Shown here: one piece after another, positions 16,165-26,800 of the stretch
Numbering within the stretch: position 1 is the first letter of the stretch
Layout: every line of letters begins with the position of its first letter
From: Nocardia sp. CDC159
Lineage (GTDB): Bacteria > Actinomycetota > Actinomycetes > Mycobacteriales > Mycobacteriaceae
Assembly (NCBI RefSeq): GCF_023740735.1
Contig: NZ_JAMRXH010000008.1
Span: 248,001-312,000 of the forward strand
Direction of reading: 5' to 3'
Length of the DNA: 64,000 nucleotides
Position numbers and translations under genes: made by a program
The notes under the pieces: model-generated
What the model was told of the DNA's origin: nothing
The model's input: only the letters and a program-made list of their open reading frames with translations
The model's database searches: none

Positions 16165-16953
16165 TCAGCTCTCCGAGGCGGTGCGGTAGCCGCGCACCGC
16201 CAGGGCGCCGAAGACGACGGTCAGCCCGGCCGCCCACGCCAGCGTCTGCAGCACCGGCACGAGCAGCGGACCGCCGAGGATGAAGCCGCGCATCGCCTCG
16301 ATCGCACAGCTCATCGGCTGGGTCCGCACGACCGGCTGCAACCAGCCCGGATAGTTCTCCACGGGGACGAAGCCGGAATTGAAGAACATGCCGACCAGCA
16401 CCACGATCGAGAACAGCTGCACGACCTTGTCGCCGATGGCGCTCACGCCGACCATAACTACCAGCGGCGTGAATCCGACGATCACCAGGACCGGCATCGC
16501 CACCACCCCGAACAGTCCGGCCCAGCCCTGCTGGAAACGCAGCCCGAGCAGCACTCCGACCACGACCACCACGACAGTCGCGACCGCCGCCCGGCCGCAT
16601 TCGGCGAGCAGCCGGCCGATCAGCCCGGCCGAGCGATGGATCGGCAGTACCCAGAATCGCCGCAGCAGACCGCTTTTGCGTTCACCGTGCAGCGACATCC
16701 CCGTGCCCATCGCACCGTACATGGCCCCGGCCACCGCGATCATGGGCACGAAGCCGTAGATGGGATCGGCGCCGCCGCCCGCGCCCAGCGACTTGTCCAG
16801 CACCAGGTCGTAGGCCAGCAGCAGCAGGATCGGCAGCACCAGGGTGCTGGAGATGACCTCCGGCTGCCGCGACCACCGGCGCAGCAACCGGCCGCACTCG
16901 ATCAGGCTCTGCGACCACAGCGAGGAGCGCACCGGATCGGTCCTGTCACTCAT
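16165..16953 (-). CDS. ABC-2 type exporter permease (DrrB/DrrC-like)
   Basis: 262 residues with six predicted membrane helices of the ABC-2 family, as in the daunorubicin-resistance DrrB/DrrC permeases. Recognisable are GMSLHGERKSGLLRRFWVLP in the coupling region and the conserved FFNSGFVPVENYPGWLQPVVRTQP before the last helices. ATG 16953 overlaps the stop of the preceding permease gene (ATGA). Together with 16950-17729 and the ATPase at 17726-18700 it makes a three-gene exporter. The iron box before the operon suggests siderophore export (inference). Confidence 0.88.
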   Translation of the reverse strand: MSDRTDPVRSSLWSQSLIECGRLLRRWSRQPEVISSTLVLPILLLLAYDLVLDKSLGAGGGADPIYGFVPMIAVAGAMYGAMGTGMSLHGERKSGLLRRFWVLPIHRSAGLIGRLLAECGRAAVATVVVVVVGVLLGLRFQQGWAGLFGVVAMPVLVIVGFTPLVVMVGVSAIGDKVVQLFSIVVLVGMFFNSGFVPVENYPGWLQPVVRTQPMSCAIEAMRGFILGGPLLVPVLQTLAWAAGLTVVFGALAVRGYRTASES

Positions 16954-17729
16954 GCCCGCCGTCCTTCCGCGCGGACCGCCAGCACCGCGCCGACGATCAG
17001 CAGTCCCACGATCCAGACCGCGGCGACCCGCAGCTCGGCGGTGTAGCGGCCGTCGGCCAGGGCGCGCAGCGCATCGGTCACCTGGGAGACCGGCTGATTG
17101 CGCACGAACGGCTGGATCCAGCCCGGGAATCCTTGTGCCGGAACGAAACCCGTCGAGGTCATCACGAACACCAACTGCGGGACGAACAACACCGTGCCGC
17201 CGAGTTCGGGATTGCGGGTGACGGTGCCCAGGGCGTCGGTGAAGATCACCAGCGCCGCCCCGAACGCCAGCACGATCAGCACGAACGCCAGCGCCGAAAC
17301 CGGGTCGTGGAAACGGAATCCGAAGATCGTGCCGCTCACCAGCGCGCCGGTGAGCGCGGCCAGCGCCCGCACCAGATTCGCCCCCATCCGGGCCGTCACC
17401 GGAATCCACGGCGGCACCGGCATCGCCCGCAGCCGGGTCGCCATCCCGCCGACCACCTCGCGCGCGGCCCGGTCGCCGGCGAACATCGAGGTGAAGAACA
17501 TGGCGTACACCGCGATCATCGGCAGCAGGTACTGCGCGTAGTCGATGCCGACCCGCTCCATCGATTTGCGCAGCGGCACATGGAAGCACACGAAGAACAC
17601 CAGCGGCGCGGCGAAGGCCAGCACCACATCGCCCTCGCGCAGGGCGGTCCGAATACTGCGACCGCTCAGCGCGGTCCATTGCAACCATGCCGGAACATGC
17701 AGTGCGCCCGGGGAATTCGCAGCGCTCAC
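16950..17729 (-). CDS. ABC-2 type exporter permease (DrrB/DrrC-like)
   Basis: 259 residues, six membrane helices. The segment STGFVPAQGFPGWIQPFVRNQPVSQ corresponds to the conserved ABC-2 motif and parallels the sister permease at 16165-16953, so the pair would form a heterodimeric channel. GTG 17729 overlaps the stop of the ATPase gene (GTGA). Part of the iron-box-controlled exporter operon. Confidence 0.88.
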   Translation of the reverse strand: MSAANSPGALHVPAWLQWTALSGRSIRTALREGDVVLAFAAPLVFFVCFHVPLRKSMERVGIDYAQYLLPMIAVYAMFFTSMFAGDRAAREVVGGMATRLRAMPVPPWIPVTARMGANLVRALAALTGALVSGTIFGFRFHDPVSALAFVLIVLAFGAALVIFTDALGTVTRNPELGGTVLFVPQLVFVMTSTGFVPAQGFPGWIQPFVRNQPVSQVTDALRALADGRYTAELRVAAVWIVGLLIVGAVLAVRAEGRRA

Positions 17730-18700
17730 GCCTGCGCTCCCACGTTCGGCTTGGTCAGTTCGATGAAGACCTCGTCGAGGGAGGGCCGGCGCAGGGCGAT
17801 ATCGATCAACTCGATTCCGGCGGCGTTGATTCGGTCGAGCGCCTCCGACAGCGTCGCCGCCCCACCGGGCGCGGGCACCGAGACCCGGTCCCGCGATTCG
17901 GCGATCGTCACCTCGCCGAGGCCGGACAGCGCGGTGACGACGGCGGGCACGTCGCCGGCGTCGACCGGAACCACCTCGCAGTAGCCCGAGCCCGAGCGGG
18001 CCTTGAGCTGATCGGCGGTCCCCTCGGCGATCACGGTGCCCTTGTCGACGACGATGATGTTGTCGCTCAACGCATCCGCCTCCTCGAGGTACTGCGTGGT
18101 GAGCAGGATCGTCACGCCCTGCTCCTTGAGCGAGCGCACCAGCGACCACAGGCTCTGGCGGCTCACCGGATCCAGGCCGGTCGTCGGCTCGTCCAGGAAC
18201 ACCACGCGCGGCGGCCGCACCAGGCCGCAGGCGATATCGATGCGGCGGCGCATACCGCCGGAGTACTGACCCACCCGCCGGTCCGCAGCCTCGGTCAGGG
18301 CGAACTGCTCGAGCAGCTCCTCCGCGCGCTGCCGGGCGGCCTTGCGCCGCAGGCCCATCAGCCGCCCGAACAGCACCAGGTTCTCCCGGCCGGTGAGCAT
18401 CTCGTCCAACGCGGCGTACTGGCCGGTGAGCATGATCGAGGCGCGCACCCGGGCGGCCTCGCGGACCACGTCGTAGCCGGCCACCAGGGCGCGGCCCGCA
18501 TCGGGCCGCACCAGGGTGGACAGCACCGACACGGTGGTGGTCTTGCCAGCCCCGTTCGGCCCGAGCACGCCGAGCACGCTGCCCTCCGGCGCGCCGAAGG
18601 TGATGCCGCGCAGGGCCTTCACCGCCCCGAACGACTTCTCGACCGACTCGACGACGATCGCCAATGATTCCGACACAATGCTCTCCGTCCGAGAACTCAC
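17726..18700 (-). CDS. ABC exporter ATP-binding protein (DrrA-like)
   Basis: 324 residues. Walker A GPNGAGKT, signature YSGGMRRR, Walker B VVFLDEPTTGLDP, and the C-terminal extension of about 80 residues found in DrrA-type ATPases. First gene of the exporter operon with two ABC-2 permeases. The GTG at 18700 is the longest start; other in-frame GTG/TTG codons follow within 40 bases. An IdeR-like box lies just upstream at 18718-18736, so the exporter should be made under iron starvation. Likely cargo is the siderophore made by the adjacent genes. Confidence 0.9.
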   Translation of the reverse strand: MSSRTESIVSESLAIVVESVEKSFGAVKALRGITFGAPEGSVLGVLGPNGAGKTTTVSVLSTLVRPDAGRALVAGYDVVREAARVRASIMLTGQYAALDEMLTGRENLVLFGRLMGLRRKAARQRAEELLEQFALTEAADRRVGQYSGGMRRRIDIACGLVRPPRVVFLDEPTTGLDPVSRQSLWSLVRSLKEQGVTILLTTQYLEEADALSDNIIVVDKGTVIAEGTADQLKARSGSGYCEVVPVDAGDVPAVVTALSGLGEVTIAESRDRVSVPAPGGAATLSEALDRINAAGIELIDIALRRPSLDEVFIELTKPNVGAQA

Positions 18701-18717
18701 GAACGCGATCCGATTAC

Positions 18718-18736
18718 TTTGGTTAACCTAACCTAA
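18718..18736 (-). promoter_or_regulatory. IdeR/DtxR iron box upstream of the exporter operon
   Basis: Minus strand TTAGGTTAGGTTAACCAAA matches the IdeR consensus TTAGGTTAGSCTAACCTAA at 17 of 19 positions. It lies 18 bases before the exporter ATPase start and 27 bases after the end of the AT-KR-ACP gene, which is transcribed in the same direction. Confidence 0.85.
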
Positions 18737-18762
18737 TACCCATGGCTTTGCCATTCCGCGGC

Positions 18763-21700
18763 TCAGGCGAGCAGGGAAACCACCTCGTCGAGGGAGGCGC
18801 CGCCCAGGATCGCCGTGACGGGCAGGTCCCGCCGCAGATCCGCCTCGATGCGCTTGCGCAGATCCAGCGCCTGGATCGAATCCAGACCGAGCGCGACGAG
18901 CGGCACCGAACCGTCGATGGATTCGGAGCGGCCCAGGCCCATGACGGTCCGCAGGGCATGCCGAACCGTTTCGGCGGTATCGGCCGATTCCGGCACTACC
19001 GCAGGCGGATTCGCGACCGACTCCGGCGGCTGCGGCTCGGCCGGTGGCTCGGGTGCGGTCGGTACCGGTGACGGTGCGTCCTCGGGCAGCTCGGCGAACA
19101 GCGGTTGGAATCCGTAGACGGCGAACAGCTCCCGGACCCGGCTCCATCGTGCGGCGACGACCAGTACGTTCGCCGCCGCCTTGCGAAAGCCCGCGGCCAC
19201 GGCCGCGGCCGGATCCATCGGCAGCAATCCCGTGCCGACGATGCGGGCCAGCGCATCGGCGTGGTCGGCGCCGACGGCCCGCCACAGCCCCCACTGCACC
19301 GAGACGCAATGGATGCCCTGCGCCCGATAGCGCGCGGCGGCCGCGTCCAGCAGCCGGTTCACCGCCGAATACGCCGTATGTCCGCGGCCGCCGAGGGTGG
19401 CCGACAGTGAGGAGCACAACACGATTCGGCCGTCCGCGGCGAGCGGGAAGTGCCGAACCAGATTGTCCAGCGCCACGATCTTCGCGGCCGCACCCGCGCG
19501 CACCGCCGCGTCGTCGGATTCGGCCATGGTCGCGTAGTCCACGGCGGCGTGCACGATCAGATCCGCCGGGGTCGCGCGGTATTCGTCGGCGAGGGCGGCC
19601 ACGGCGGACGCGTCGCCGACGTCGCAGGTTCGCACGACGACCTCGGTACGCCCGGAGTCGCGGATGCCGTCGATGCGCCGGGCGGCGGCAGCGTCGCCAC
19701 CCGACCGGCTGACCAGGGTGATCCGCCGGGCCCCGGCCGCGGCGAAGCGTTCGCAGAAGTCCAGGCCGAGTTTGCCCGTCCCCCCGACGATCACGACCTC
19801 GCCGAGATCGGCCGCGTCCAGTGGCGGGTCGTCGGTGGCGTCGTCGACGACCAGGCGCTTGGCGTACACACCGCCGTCGCGCACCGCGAGCTCGGGTTCC
19901 GCGGCGATGTGGACCGCGCCCAGGAGCCCCTTGGCCGACACCGCGGCGTCCTCGCCCGCGGGGAGATCGACGTGACGAAACCTCACCCCGGCGTGTTCGG
20001 CCGCCAGACAGCGGAATCCGGCCTGGGCCGCGGCATGGAACGGATCGGGCACGTCGGTGTCGAGCACCTGTTCGCCACCGGCGGTCACGAGCCACACCTC
20101 GGAGGTCCCGGTATCGAGCGGCCACGCGCGATCGCCGAGGAATTCGGCCAGATCGTCGACCGCGGCCGCGAGATCGGTATCCGACGGCGGCGGCACGAGA
20201 ACCAGCAGCGCATCGAATTCGCCGTCGGCCTCGACCACGGTCGCGCCGTGGCGCGGCGCGACGGAACGAACCGCCGCCGCCAGCTCACCGCACCGGCCGC
20301 CCGGATCCAGCACCGCGAGGGTGCGCGGCGGTACCAGCGCGCGACGCCGCATGCGCGACCACCGCTCCACCAGCCGCTGCGGGGCTACCAGGCCGCTGTC
20401 CGCACCCGGCGCGGTCGCCGTCTCCGTCCGCGAGTACGGCGCCCACAGCGTTCGCGGGCTCATCTGGGTGTTCGGGAAGTCGAGCAGCGGCAACGCCCGC
20501 GCATCCCCGGAAGTGTCGTCCCGCAGCGCATCCCACGAATAGTTCGAGTCGTGCACCACGACGGTGGCCAGATTGCGGGTGAACTCGCGTAATCCTTCCG
20601 CGCCACGCCGGGACGTGCCCAGGGCCTGGAACTCCCGCTGTCCGGCGATGCCGTGCAGGTTCTCCTGAATCGCCAGCATCAGGGTGGGATGTTCGGAGAT
20701 CTCGACGAACGTGTCCGCGCCCCGCGCGGCGGCCGTCTCGATGGCCCGGTCGAACCGGACCCGGTTGCGCAGGTTCAGGTACCAGTAGTCGAGGGCCGGC
20801 ACCTCCGCGTGGATGCGATCGCCGAAGGTGCCGCCGATGCAGTCGATCTCGCCGTCGAGGAAGGTCGCGTTGTCCAGATCGTCGCCCAGTGCCCGAGCCA
20901 GATATCCGCGCGGGGCACCGGCGAGATAGGAGGTGTGCGCGGGATATTTGACCCGGATCTCCTTGGCGAATTTACCTGCGGCAGTAAGCGATTCGACGAC
21001 ATCGACGACCGTGTCGCGTTCCCCGGAGATGGCGATGATGTGCGGAGAGTTGATCACCGACAATTCCGCCCAGCCCGCCTGCCGCGCCAGCAGATCCTCG
21101 CACTCCTCGCGGTCGATGCCCAGCACCGCCATGGAATACCCGACCAACCGCTCCTCGTCGACCAGCGTCGCCCGGACGGTGACGATGCGAACCGCGTCGC
21201 GCAGCGTCTGCACACCGGCGACATACGCGGCGGGTATCTCGCCCTGCGAATGCCCCACGGTCATCGCGGGCCGCACGCCGACCGCCTGCCACATGGCCGC
21301 CACGCCCAGGGCCTGCATGAACAGCGCGGGCTGGACGGTGCGGGCGTTGTCGTCGGCGGGCGCGTCGGCATCGAGCAGATAGGTCAGCGGAGACCAGTCG
21401 TACAGCTCGTGGAAGACCCGGTCGCATTCGTCCACCGCCGCGCGGTAGGCGGGCGAGTGGTCGTAGAACATGCGGCCCATGCCCGGACGCTGGCTGCCCT
21501 GCCCCGGGAAGACATAGGCGGTCCGGCGCGCGGACGCCGGGTGAGCCGAGGTCACCACGTCCGGGTGCGGCTCGGCATCCGCGACGGCCCGCAGCGCCGT
21601 GATCAGTTCAGCGCGGTCGGTGACCATGGCCAGCGCCCGGAACCGGCGTGCCATCCGGGTACGAAACAGCATGTCGGCGACGCGATCCGCCGTGGCCTCG

Positions 21701-21813
21701 GCGTGGTCGACGACGTAGGCGGCGATCGCGGCCGCCTCCCGGCGCAGCGCCTCGGGAGAGTCGGCGGACAGCAGCACCGGCACGCTGCCGTCGGGAAGTC
21801 GGTAGCTAGGCAT
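18763..21813 (-). CDS. Siderophore polyketide synthase, AT-KR-ACP (MbtD/NbtC-like)
   Basis: 1016 residues. The acyltransferase (about 95-390) has FPGQGSQRPGMG and the GHSQGE active site (Ser about 189). A linker region leads to a ketoreductase (about 675-860) with GGTGKLG and SLSATLGGRGHTAYSAVN (Tyr about 814). The acyl carrier protein at the end has GLDSIQ (phosphopantetheine Ser about 979). It lacks a ketosynthase, which is supplied by the preceding gene, the same split seen as MbtC/MbtD and NbtB/NbtC. Together they would extend an acyl unit and reduce it to a beta-hydroxy acid. ATG 21813 has a GAGGAG ribosome site and overlaps the KS gene by eight bases. Confidence 0.9.
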   Translation of the reverse strand: MPSYRLPDGSVPVLLSADSPEALRREAAAIAAYVVDHAEATADRVADMLFRTRMARRFRALAMVTDRAELITALRAVADAEPHPDVVTSAHPASARRTAYVFPGQGSQRPGMGRMFYDHSPAYRAAVDECDRVFHELYDWSPLTYLLDADAPADDNARTVQPALFMQALGVAAMWQAVGVRPAMTVGHSQGEIPAAYVAGVQTLRDAVRIVTVRATLVDEERLVGYSMAVLGIDREECEDLLARQAGWAELSVINSPHIIAISGERDTVVDVVESLTAAGKFAKEIRVKYPAHTSYLAGAPRGYLARALGDDLDNATFLDGEIDCIGGTFGDRIHAEVPALDYWYLNLRNRVRFDRAIETAAARGADTFVEISEHPTLMLAIQENLHGIAGQREFQALGTSRRGAEGLREFTRNLATVVVHDSNYSWDALRDDTSGDARALPLLDFPNTQMSPRTLWAPYSRTETATAPGADSGLVAPQRLVERWSRMRRRALVPPRTLAVLDPGGRCGELAAAVRSVAPRHGATVVEADGEFDALLVLVPPPSDTDLAAAVDDLAEFLGDRAWPLDTGTSEVWLVTAGGEQVLDTDVPDPFHAAAQAGFRCLAAEHAGVRFRHVDLPAGEDAAVSAKGLLGAVHIAAEPELAVRDGGVYAKRLVVDDATDDPPLDAADLGEVVIVGGTGKLGLDFCERFAAAGARRITLVSRSGGDAAAARRIDGIRDSGRTEVVVRTCDVGDASAVAALADEYRATPADLIVHAAVDYATMAESDDAAVRAGAAAKIVALDNLVRHFPLAADGRIVLCSSLSATLGGRGHTAYSAVNRLLDAAAARYRAQGIHCVSVQWGLWRAVGADHADALARIVGTGLLPMDPAAAVAAGFRKAAANVLVVAARWSRVRELFAVYGFQPLFAELPEDAPSPVPTAPEPPAEPQPPESVANPPAVVPESADTAETVRHALRTVMGLGRSESIDGSVPLVALGLDSIQALDLRKRIEADLRRDLPVTAILGGASLDEVVSLLA

Positions 21814-23104
21814 GGATCTCCTCTTCCACGGCCGGAATGGCAATCAGGGCATGGGCATTGGTGCCCGAGACGCCGAACGACGACACCGCGCCGTACCGGA
21901 CCCCGTCGCGCGGCTGCCAATAGTCGAGCTTGCGGGCCAACCGCAGGCCCGAGGTCGACCAATCGACCCTGGTCGTGGGGTTGTCAGCGAAGCGGGTCGG
22001 CGGGATGTGGCCGTGCAATCCGCTCAGCAGCACCTTGATCAGGCCGAGCATGCCCGCGGCGGCCTGCGCGTGGCCCAGATTCGATTTCACCGAACCCAGC
22101 AGCGCCTCGCCGCCCCCGTACACCCGCTGCAGCGCGGTCAGCTCGATCGGGTCGCCGACCGCGGTTCCGGTGCCGTGACCTTCGATCATGCCGACGAGTT
22201 CGGGGGCGATGCCCGCCGCCGCAACCGTTTTCCGAATCAACCGCTCCTGCGCGGCGGTGCTCGGCACCGCGATCGGGGCACCGGCGCCGTTGTGATTCAC
22301 GCAGGTCGCCAAGATCCGGCCGTAGACGCGGTGGCCCAGTCGATGAGCGCGGGACTCCCGCTCCAGCACCAGGATTCCCGCGCCCTCAGCCCAGAGCGTG
22401 CCGTCCGCATCGTCGGAGTACGGCTTGCACTGCCCGTCGGAGGAGAGCGCGTTGTTCTTGGAGAACTCGAAAAACCCCGCGGGCGAACCCATCACGCATA
22501 CCGCACCCGCGAGCGCCCAGTCGCACTCACCGGCGCGAATCGCCGCCACCGCCATGTGCAGCGCCGACAGCGACGACGCGCAGGCGGTGTCGACGACGAT
22601 CGAAGGCCCTTCCAGGCCGAGGCAATTCGAGATCCGCCCGGACGCGCCGCTGAGCATGGCCCCGGTGGCCCGGTAACCGCTGTAGTCGGTCACCTCCGCA
22701 CCGCGTGGGCCGTACTCGCAGAAGGAGGCGCCGATATAGCACCCGACCTCGGCCCCATCGATCGCCCCCGGATTGATACCGGCATTCTCCAGCGCCCGCC
22801 AGGCCACCCGCAGGGCCACCCGCTGCTGCGGATCCATGGCGACGGCCTCGCGCGGGGTGATGCCGAAGAAGGCCGGATCGAATTCCCCCGCGCCGTCGAG
22901 GAATCCACCGGCGTCACGGACCGGCGCCCAGCCGTCGAGCTGCCCCAGGGTGAGCAGCCGGTCGATCGGCCAGCCGCGGTCGCGCGGGAACGGGCCGATC
23001 AGATCGCGACCCTCGGCCAGCGCGGTCCAGTACTGGGCCGGGGTCTCGATACCGCCCGGCGCCTCGACGGCGAGGCCGGTGATGACGATGGGATCGTCGG
23101 TCAT
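21806..23104 (-). CDS. Stand-alone ketosynthase for siderophore assembly (MbtC/NbtB-like)
   Basis: 432 residues, one ketosynthase domain. Catalytic triad: Cys in DTACASS (about 175), His in GHGTGT (about 310) and His in SNLGHAQ (about 345). The N-terminus ITGLAVEAPGGIETPAQYW is typical of mycobactin-type KS proteins. ATG 23104 overlaps the thioesterase stop (ATGA). It should condense the AT-loaded extender on the AT-KR-ACP protein, making the beta-hydroxy acyl unit between the two lysine-derived parts of a mycobactin-type scaffold. Confidence 0.9.
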   Translation of the reverse strand: MTDDPIVITGLAVEAPGGIETPAQYWTALAEGRDLIGPFPRDRGWPIDRLLTLGQLDGWAPVRDAGGFLDGAGEFDPAFFGITPREAVAMDPQQRVALRVAWRALENAGINPGAIDGAEVGCYIGASFCEYGPRGAEVTDYSGYRATGAMLSGASGRISNCLGLEGPSIVVDTACASSLSALHMAVAAIRAGECDWALAGAVCVMGSPAGFFEFSKNNALSSDGQCKPYSDDADGTLWAEGAGILVLERESRAHRLGHRVYGRILATCVNHNGAGAPIAVPSTAAQERLIRKTVAAAGIAPELVGMIEGHGTGTAVGDPIELTALQRVYGGGEALLGSVKSNLGHAQAAAGMLGLIKVLLSGLHGHIPPTRFADNPTTRVDWSTSGLRLARKLDYWQPRDGVRYGAVSSFGVSGTNAHALIAIPAVEEEIHA

Positions 23105-23850
23105 GCCGCCACTTCCCGTTCGGCGACGAGCAGTTCGGCGATGCCGTCGACCTGGTCGTGCAGATAGAAGTGACCGCCGTCGAACATGTCGACCCGCAGG
23201 TCCGCGCTGGTGTGGCGCTGCCAGCCGTACAGATCGCCCATGGTCACGTACTCGTCGTCGCTGCCGCCCATCGCATGGATGGCGGCCCGCACCTGTACGT
23301 CCGCCGGGCACGAATAGCGATCGAACGCGGCGTAATCGGCCTTCAGCGCGGGCAGCGCCATGCGCATCAGCTCGCGGTTGCCCAGCACGTCGGAGCCGGT
23401 GCCCTGCAATCCGCTCACATGGTCGAGCAGTTGCTCGTCCTCGGTGGGATGCGGCGGCAGTTCGGCCACCCGCGAGGGTGGCACCGCCCCGGAGACGCCG
23501 AGCAGGCGCACCGGCACACCGGCGGCCTCGGCGAGGCGGGTGAATTCGAATGCCACGATCGAACCCATGCTGTGGCCGAATACCGTGACCGGCTCGCCCC
23601 GGTTGTACGGGGAGCGGGCGAATTCCTCGAAGGCCCCGGCCGCGATCTCGGGCAGGGTCTCGAGCGGTGTCTCCCGCGCGCGGTCCTGTCGACCCGGATA
23701 CTGCAGCACCACGACATCGAAGTCGTCGCGCAGCCGGGTGGAGAACGGCCGGTAGGTCGACGCGCCGCCGCCCGCGTGCGGGCAGATCACCAGCGGCGCC
23801 CCACCACGGCTCTTGTGAAACTGTCGGATCCAACCTGGTGCGGTAGCCAT
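23101..23850 (-). CDS. Type II (external) thioesterase of the siderophore cluster
   Basis: 249 residues, alpha/beta-hydrolase. The PHAGGGAS oxyanion segment near residue 25, GHSMGS nucleophile elbow (Ser about 94) and GGHFYL (His about 226) mark it as a GrsT-like editing thioesterase that frees mis-primed carrier proteins. It lies between the NRPS and KS genes in the same operon. No thioesterase domain is fused to the last NRPS, so product release is more likely by that protein's terminal C domain. Confidence 0.9.
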   Translation of the reverse strand: MATAPGWIRQFHKSRGGAPLVICPHAGGGASTYRPFSTRLRDDFDVVVLQYPGRQDRARETPLETLPEIAAGAFEEFARSPYNRGEPVTVFGHSMGSIVAFEFTRLAEAAGVPVRLLGVSGAVPPSRVAELPPHPTEDEQLLDHVSGLQGTGSDVLGNRELMRMALPALKADYAAFDRYSCPADVQVRAAIHAMGGSDDEYVTMGDLYGWQRHTSADLRVDMFDGGHFYLHDQVDGIAELLVAEREVAA

Positions 23851-23871
23851 ATCAACTCTCTCCTGGTGCTC

Positions 23872-26800
23872 TCACTGCCACATGCGTCGCATCACCAACA
23901 GGCCCTGGTCCTCTTCGTCGAGTACGGCGCTCGCGCCGACTCCCAGGTCCGGCTGCTCGGCGATCGCGCGCAGGCTGTTGCGGAAGGCGGTTTCGACGAT
24001 CCGGGCGTCGTCGGGTTCGAAGGCGTCCTCGGCATAGAAGACGGCCGCTTGGACGGCATCGGTGGGCAGCAGCGAATTCGCCGGGAAGATCATCAGCAGC
24101 AGCGCGTTGTCGGTCGCGCCGCCACCCTCGAACGACTCCAGCGCCAAACCCGCACTGCCCAGCAGTCTTTCCAGCTCCGCCCGGCCCGGCGGATAGGACT
24201 GGAAGACGAACATGCTGTCGAACAGCCTGCGTCCACCGGCCAGGCGCATCGCGGAGGTGAGCCGGAACTGATGGTGCTCCATGAGCTCCACCCGGTGCCG
24301 CTGCAGCTCGGCCAGCCGCTCCCGCCAGGACTGTTCGGGCGGCAGGTCCACCACGACCGGAACGGTGTTGGCGAAACAGCCGACGGCGTTGTCCACCCCG
24401 TCGAGGTCGGCGGGCCGCCCCGAGACCACCTCACCGAAAACCGTCGCCCGCTGGCCGGTCACATACCGCAGCGCGTTGGCCCACGCCAGCTGGCAGATCA
24501 GACTGAAGGTGGTGCCGAGTTCGGCCGCGAGGCGGGTGGCCCGCCGCACCAGGTCGTCGTCGAGGGCGAACGTCCGCATGGCCGGTACGCCACCGCTGCC
24601 GGGCGCCCGCGACGGCGCGACCAGACACGGCCGCACCCCGTCGAGATGGTCGCGCCACGCGGCCTCCGTCGCCGCCTCCCGCTCCCGGGTCAGCCGCAGG
24701 AATTTCGCGAAGGTCTCCGGATCGCCGAGGGGCGGTGCGCCCGGGCCGGCGTATTCGGCGAAGATCTCGCGCGGCAGCAGCTGGCCGGACCAGCCGTCGG
24801 TGAGCAGATGATGCGAGGTCAGCACGACCGTGTGCACCGCGTCCGGCAGATGGACGACGGTGACCCGGAACAGCGGCCCGCGCGCCGGATCGAACTGCTC
24901 GGCCTGATCGGACCGCAGGAATTCACCCAGCCGCTCCCGGGCGTCCGGCAGGGCCGTGAGGTCGATCTCGCGCACCGGAATCGTCATGCGGTCGACCACG
25001 ATCGCGTAGGGCTGCCCGGCATGCGAGACCGAAATCGACACGCGCAGATTGGGATAACGGTTCAGGACGGTGTCGAAGGCCGCACCGAGGCGCGCCACGT
25101 CCAGCTCTCCGCGCACGCCGATCAGCGTCTGCACGTTGTAGACGTCGTTGCCCGCGGCACCCAGCGCGGTGAAGTACAGACCCGCCTGCAGCGGCGCGAG
25201 CGGATGGACGTCGACGCAACCGGGGTAGAGCGCCTGCCAGCGATCGAGATCGAGCTGGCTCACCTCGTCGGCGACCACATCGGTGGGAGTGAGTCGGCGA
25301 ATCGGATTGTCCCGCACGATCTTCACCAGCTCGCCCAGTGCCTGCCGCCACAGCTCGGCCAGCTCGCGGACCTCGGCCTCGGCCAGCGGGCCGGCCGGGT
25401 AGCGGAACGAGGCGTGCAGCGTCACCCGCTCGTCCTCGGTCAGCGCGACGGTATTGATGTCGAGCAGCGCCGGGGCGGGCATGGTGTCGTTCGCGTGGCC
25501 GCCCAGATAGCCGAATTCCGGTGCGGGGCTCCAGGGTTCGGTCCCGGCCCCGGCGGCGAAGCGGCCCATGTAATTGAAGCTGATCTGCGGTGAACGGTGC
25601 TGCTCGAGGATGCGACGGGTCTCGGCGTTGAGCCAGCGCAGCAGCCCCCAGCCGATTCCGGAGTCGGGCACCGCGCGCAGCTGCTCCTTGACGGCCTTGA
25701 CCGCCGCCTCCAACTCGACGGCACCATCCGCGGTCACCTGGAGCGCGACCGGATACGTCGTGGTGAACCAGCCCACCGTGTTGGCCAGATCCACGCCCGC
25801 GAACAGGGTTTCGACCCGCCCGTGTCGTTCCATGGTGAGCGAGACGGTGCGTGCGTCCCGACCGCGCTGCCGCCGGAACCGGTGCACGGCCACGGCCAAC
25901 GCGGCGACCTGGACATCGAGGAAGTCGCAGCCGAATGCCGTGGTGACCGTGCTCATGAGCAAGGCGGTGTCGTCGGGGTCCAGGGCGGCGGTCACCTCGC
26001 GCACGGTCGCGACGGTGTCGGCGGCCGGGTCGTAGGCGCGGCTGCCCAGTAGCGGGTCGGTGCCCGCGGCGGCGGCACTCCAGTACGGCAGGGCTTCGAC
26101 GACGGTATCGGCACTCGCCAGCCGAGCCAGGCCGGTGTTCCAGGCCCGCATCGAGGTACCCGGCTCCTGCGGTGCGGCGGCGGCCCACAGCTGGCGCAGA
26201 TCGTCGTGCACGATCCGCCAGGACACGCCGTCGACGGCCAGATGATGGATCACCAGCAGCAGGCGGCCGAGCGCACCGTCGTCGGAGCGCACCCATACCG
26301 CGGCGACCATGCGCCCGGCGGCGGGGTCGAGCGATTCGCTCGCGGCCCGAAGTCGTTCGCGCAGTTCATGTCCCGCGCTACGCTCCCAGTCCGCGCGGTC
26401 GAGCACCACCTCCACGAGCTCCGGCCGGGCCGATCGCGGCGGGATCCGGCAGGCGATGCGGCCGTCGGGGCCGGGCGCGACCTGCGCCCGCAGCATCGGA
26501 TGCCGGTCGACCAGCGCCGCGACGACGTCGGCGACCTGCTCGCGGGTGCAGTGCGCGGGCGTCACCACGGCCGTGGCCTGGCTGTAGGCGTGGTAGTCGG
26601 CGGACTGTTCGGTCAGCGCGGTGGCGATCGGGTTGAGCGGGAACCAATCGGTGGCGGCACCGGACTCGGCGAGCGCGGGCGCACCGCCCGCGGCGAGCGG
26701 CGTGGTGGCGGCGGCGATCCGGGCGATCGTGCGAGCCTCGAACAGATCGCTCGTGGTGATCAGCAGGCCGCGCTTCTTCAGGGCGGAGGCCATGCGGATG

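Noticed and set aside
23158..25593. Long plus-strand frames (up to 811 codons) across the siderophore genes, also at 19450-22038, 31611-33482, 37291-41559 and 45403-48375
   Set aside because: All are opposite intact NRPS/PKS genes and translate to Arg/Gly/His-rich sequence without motifs.
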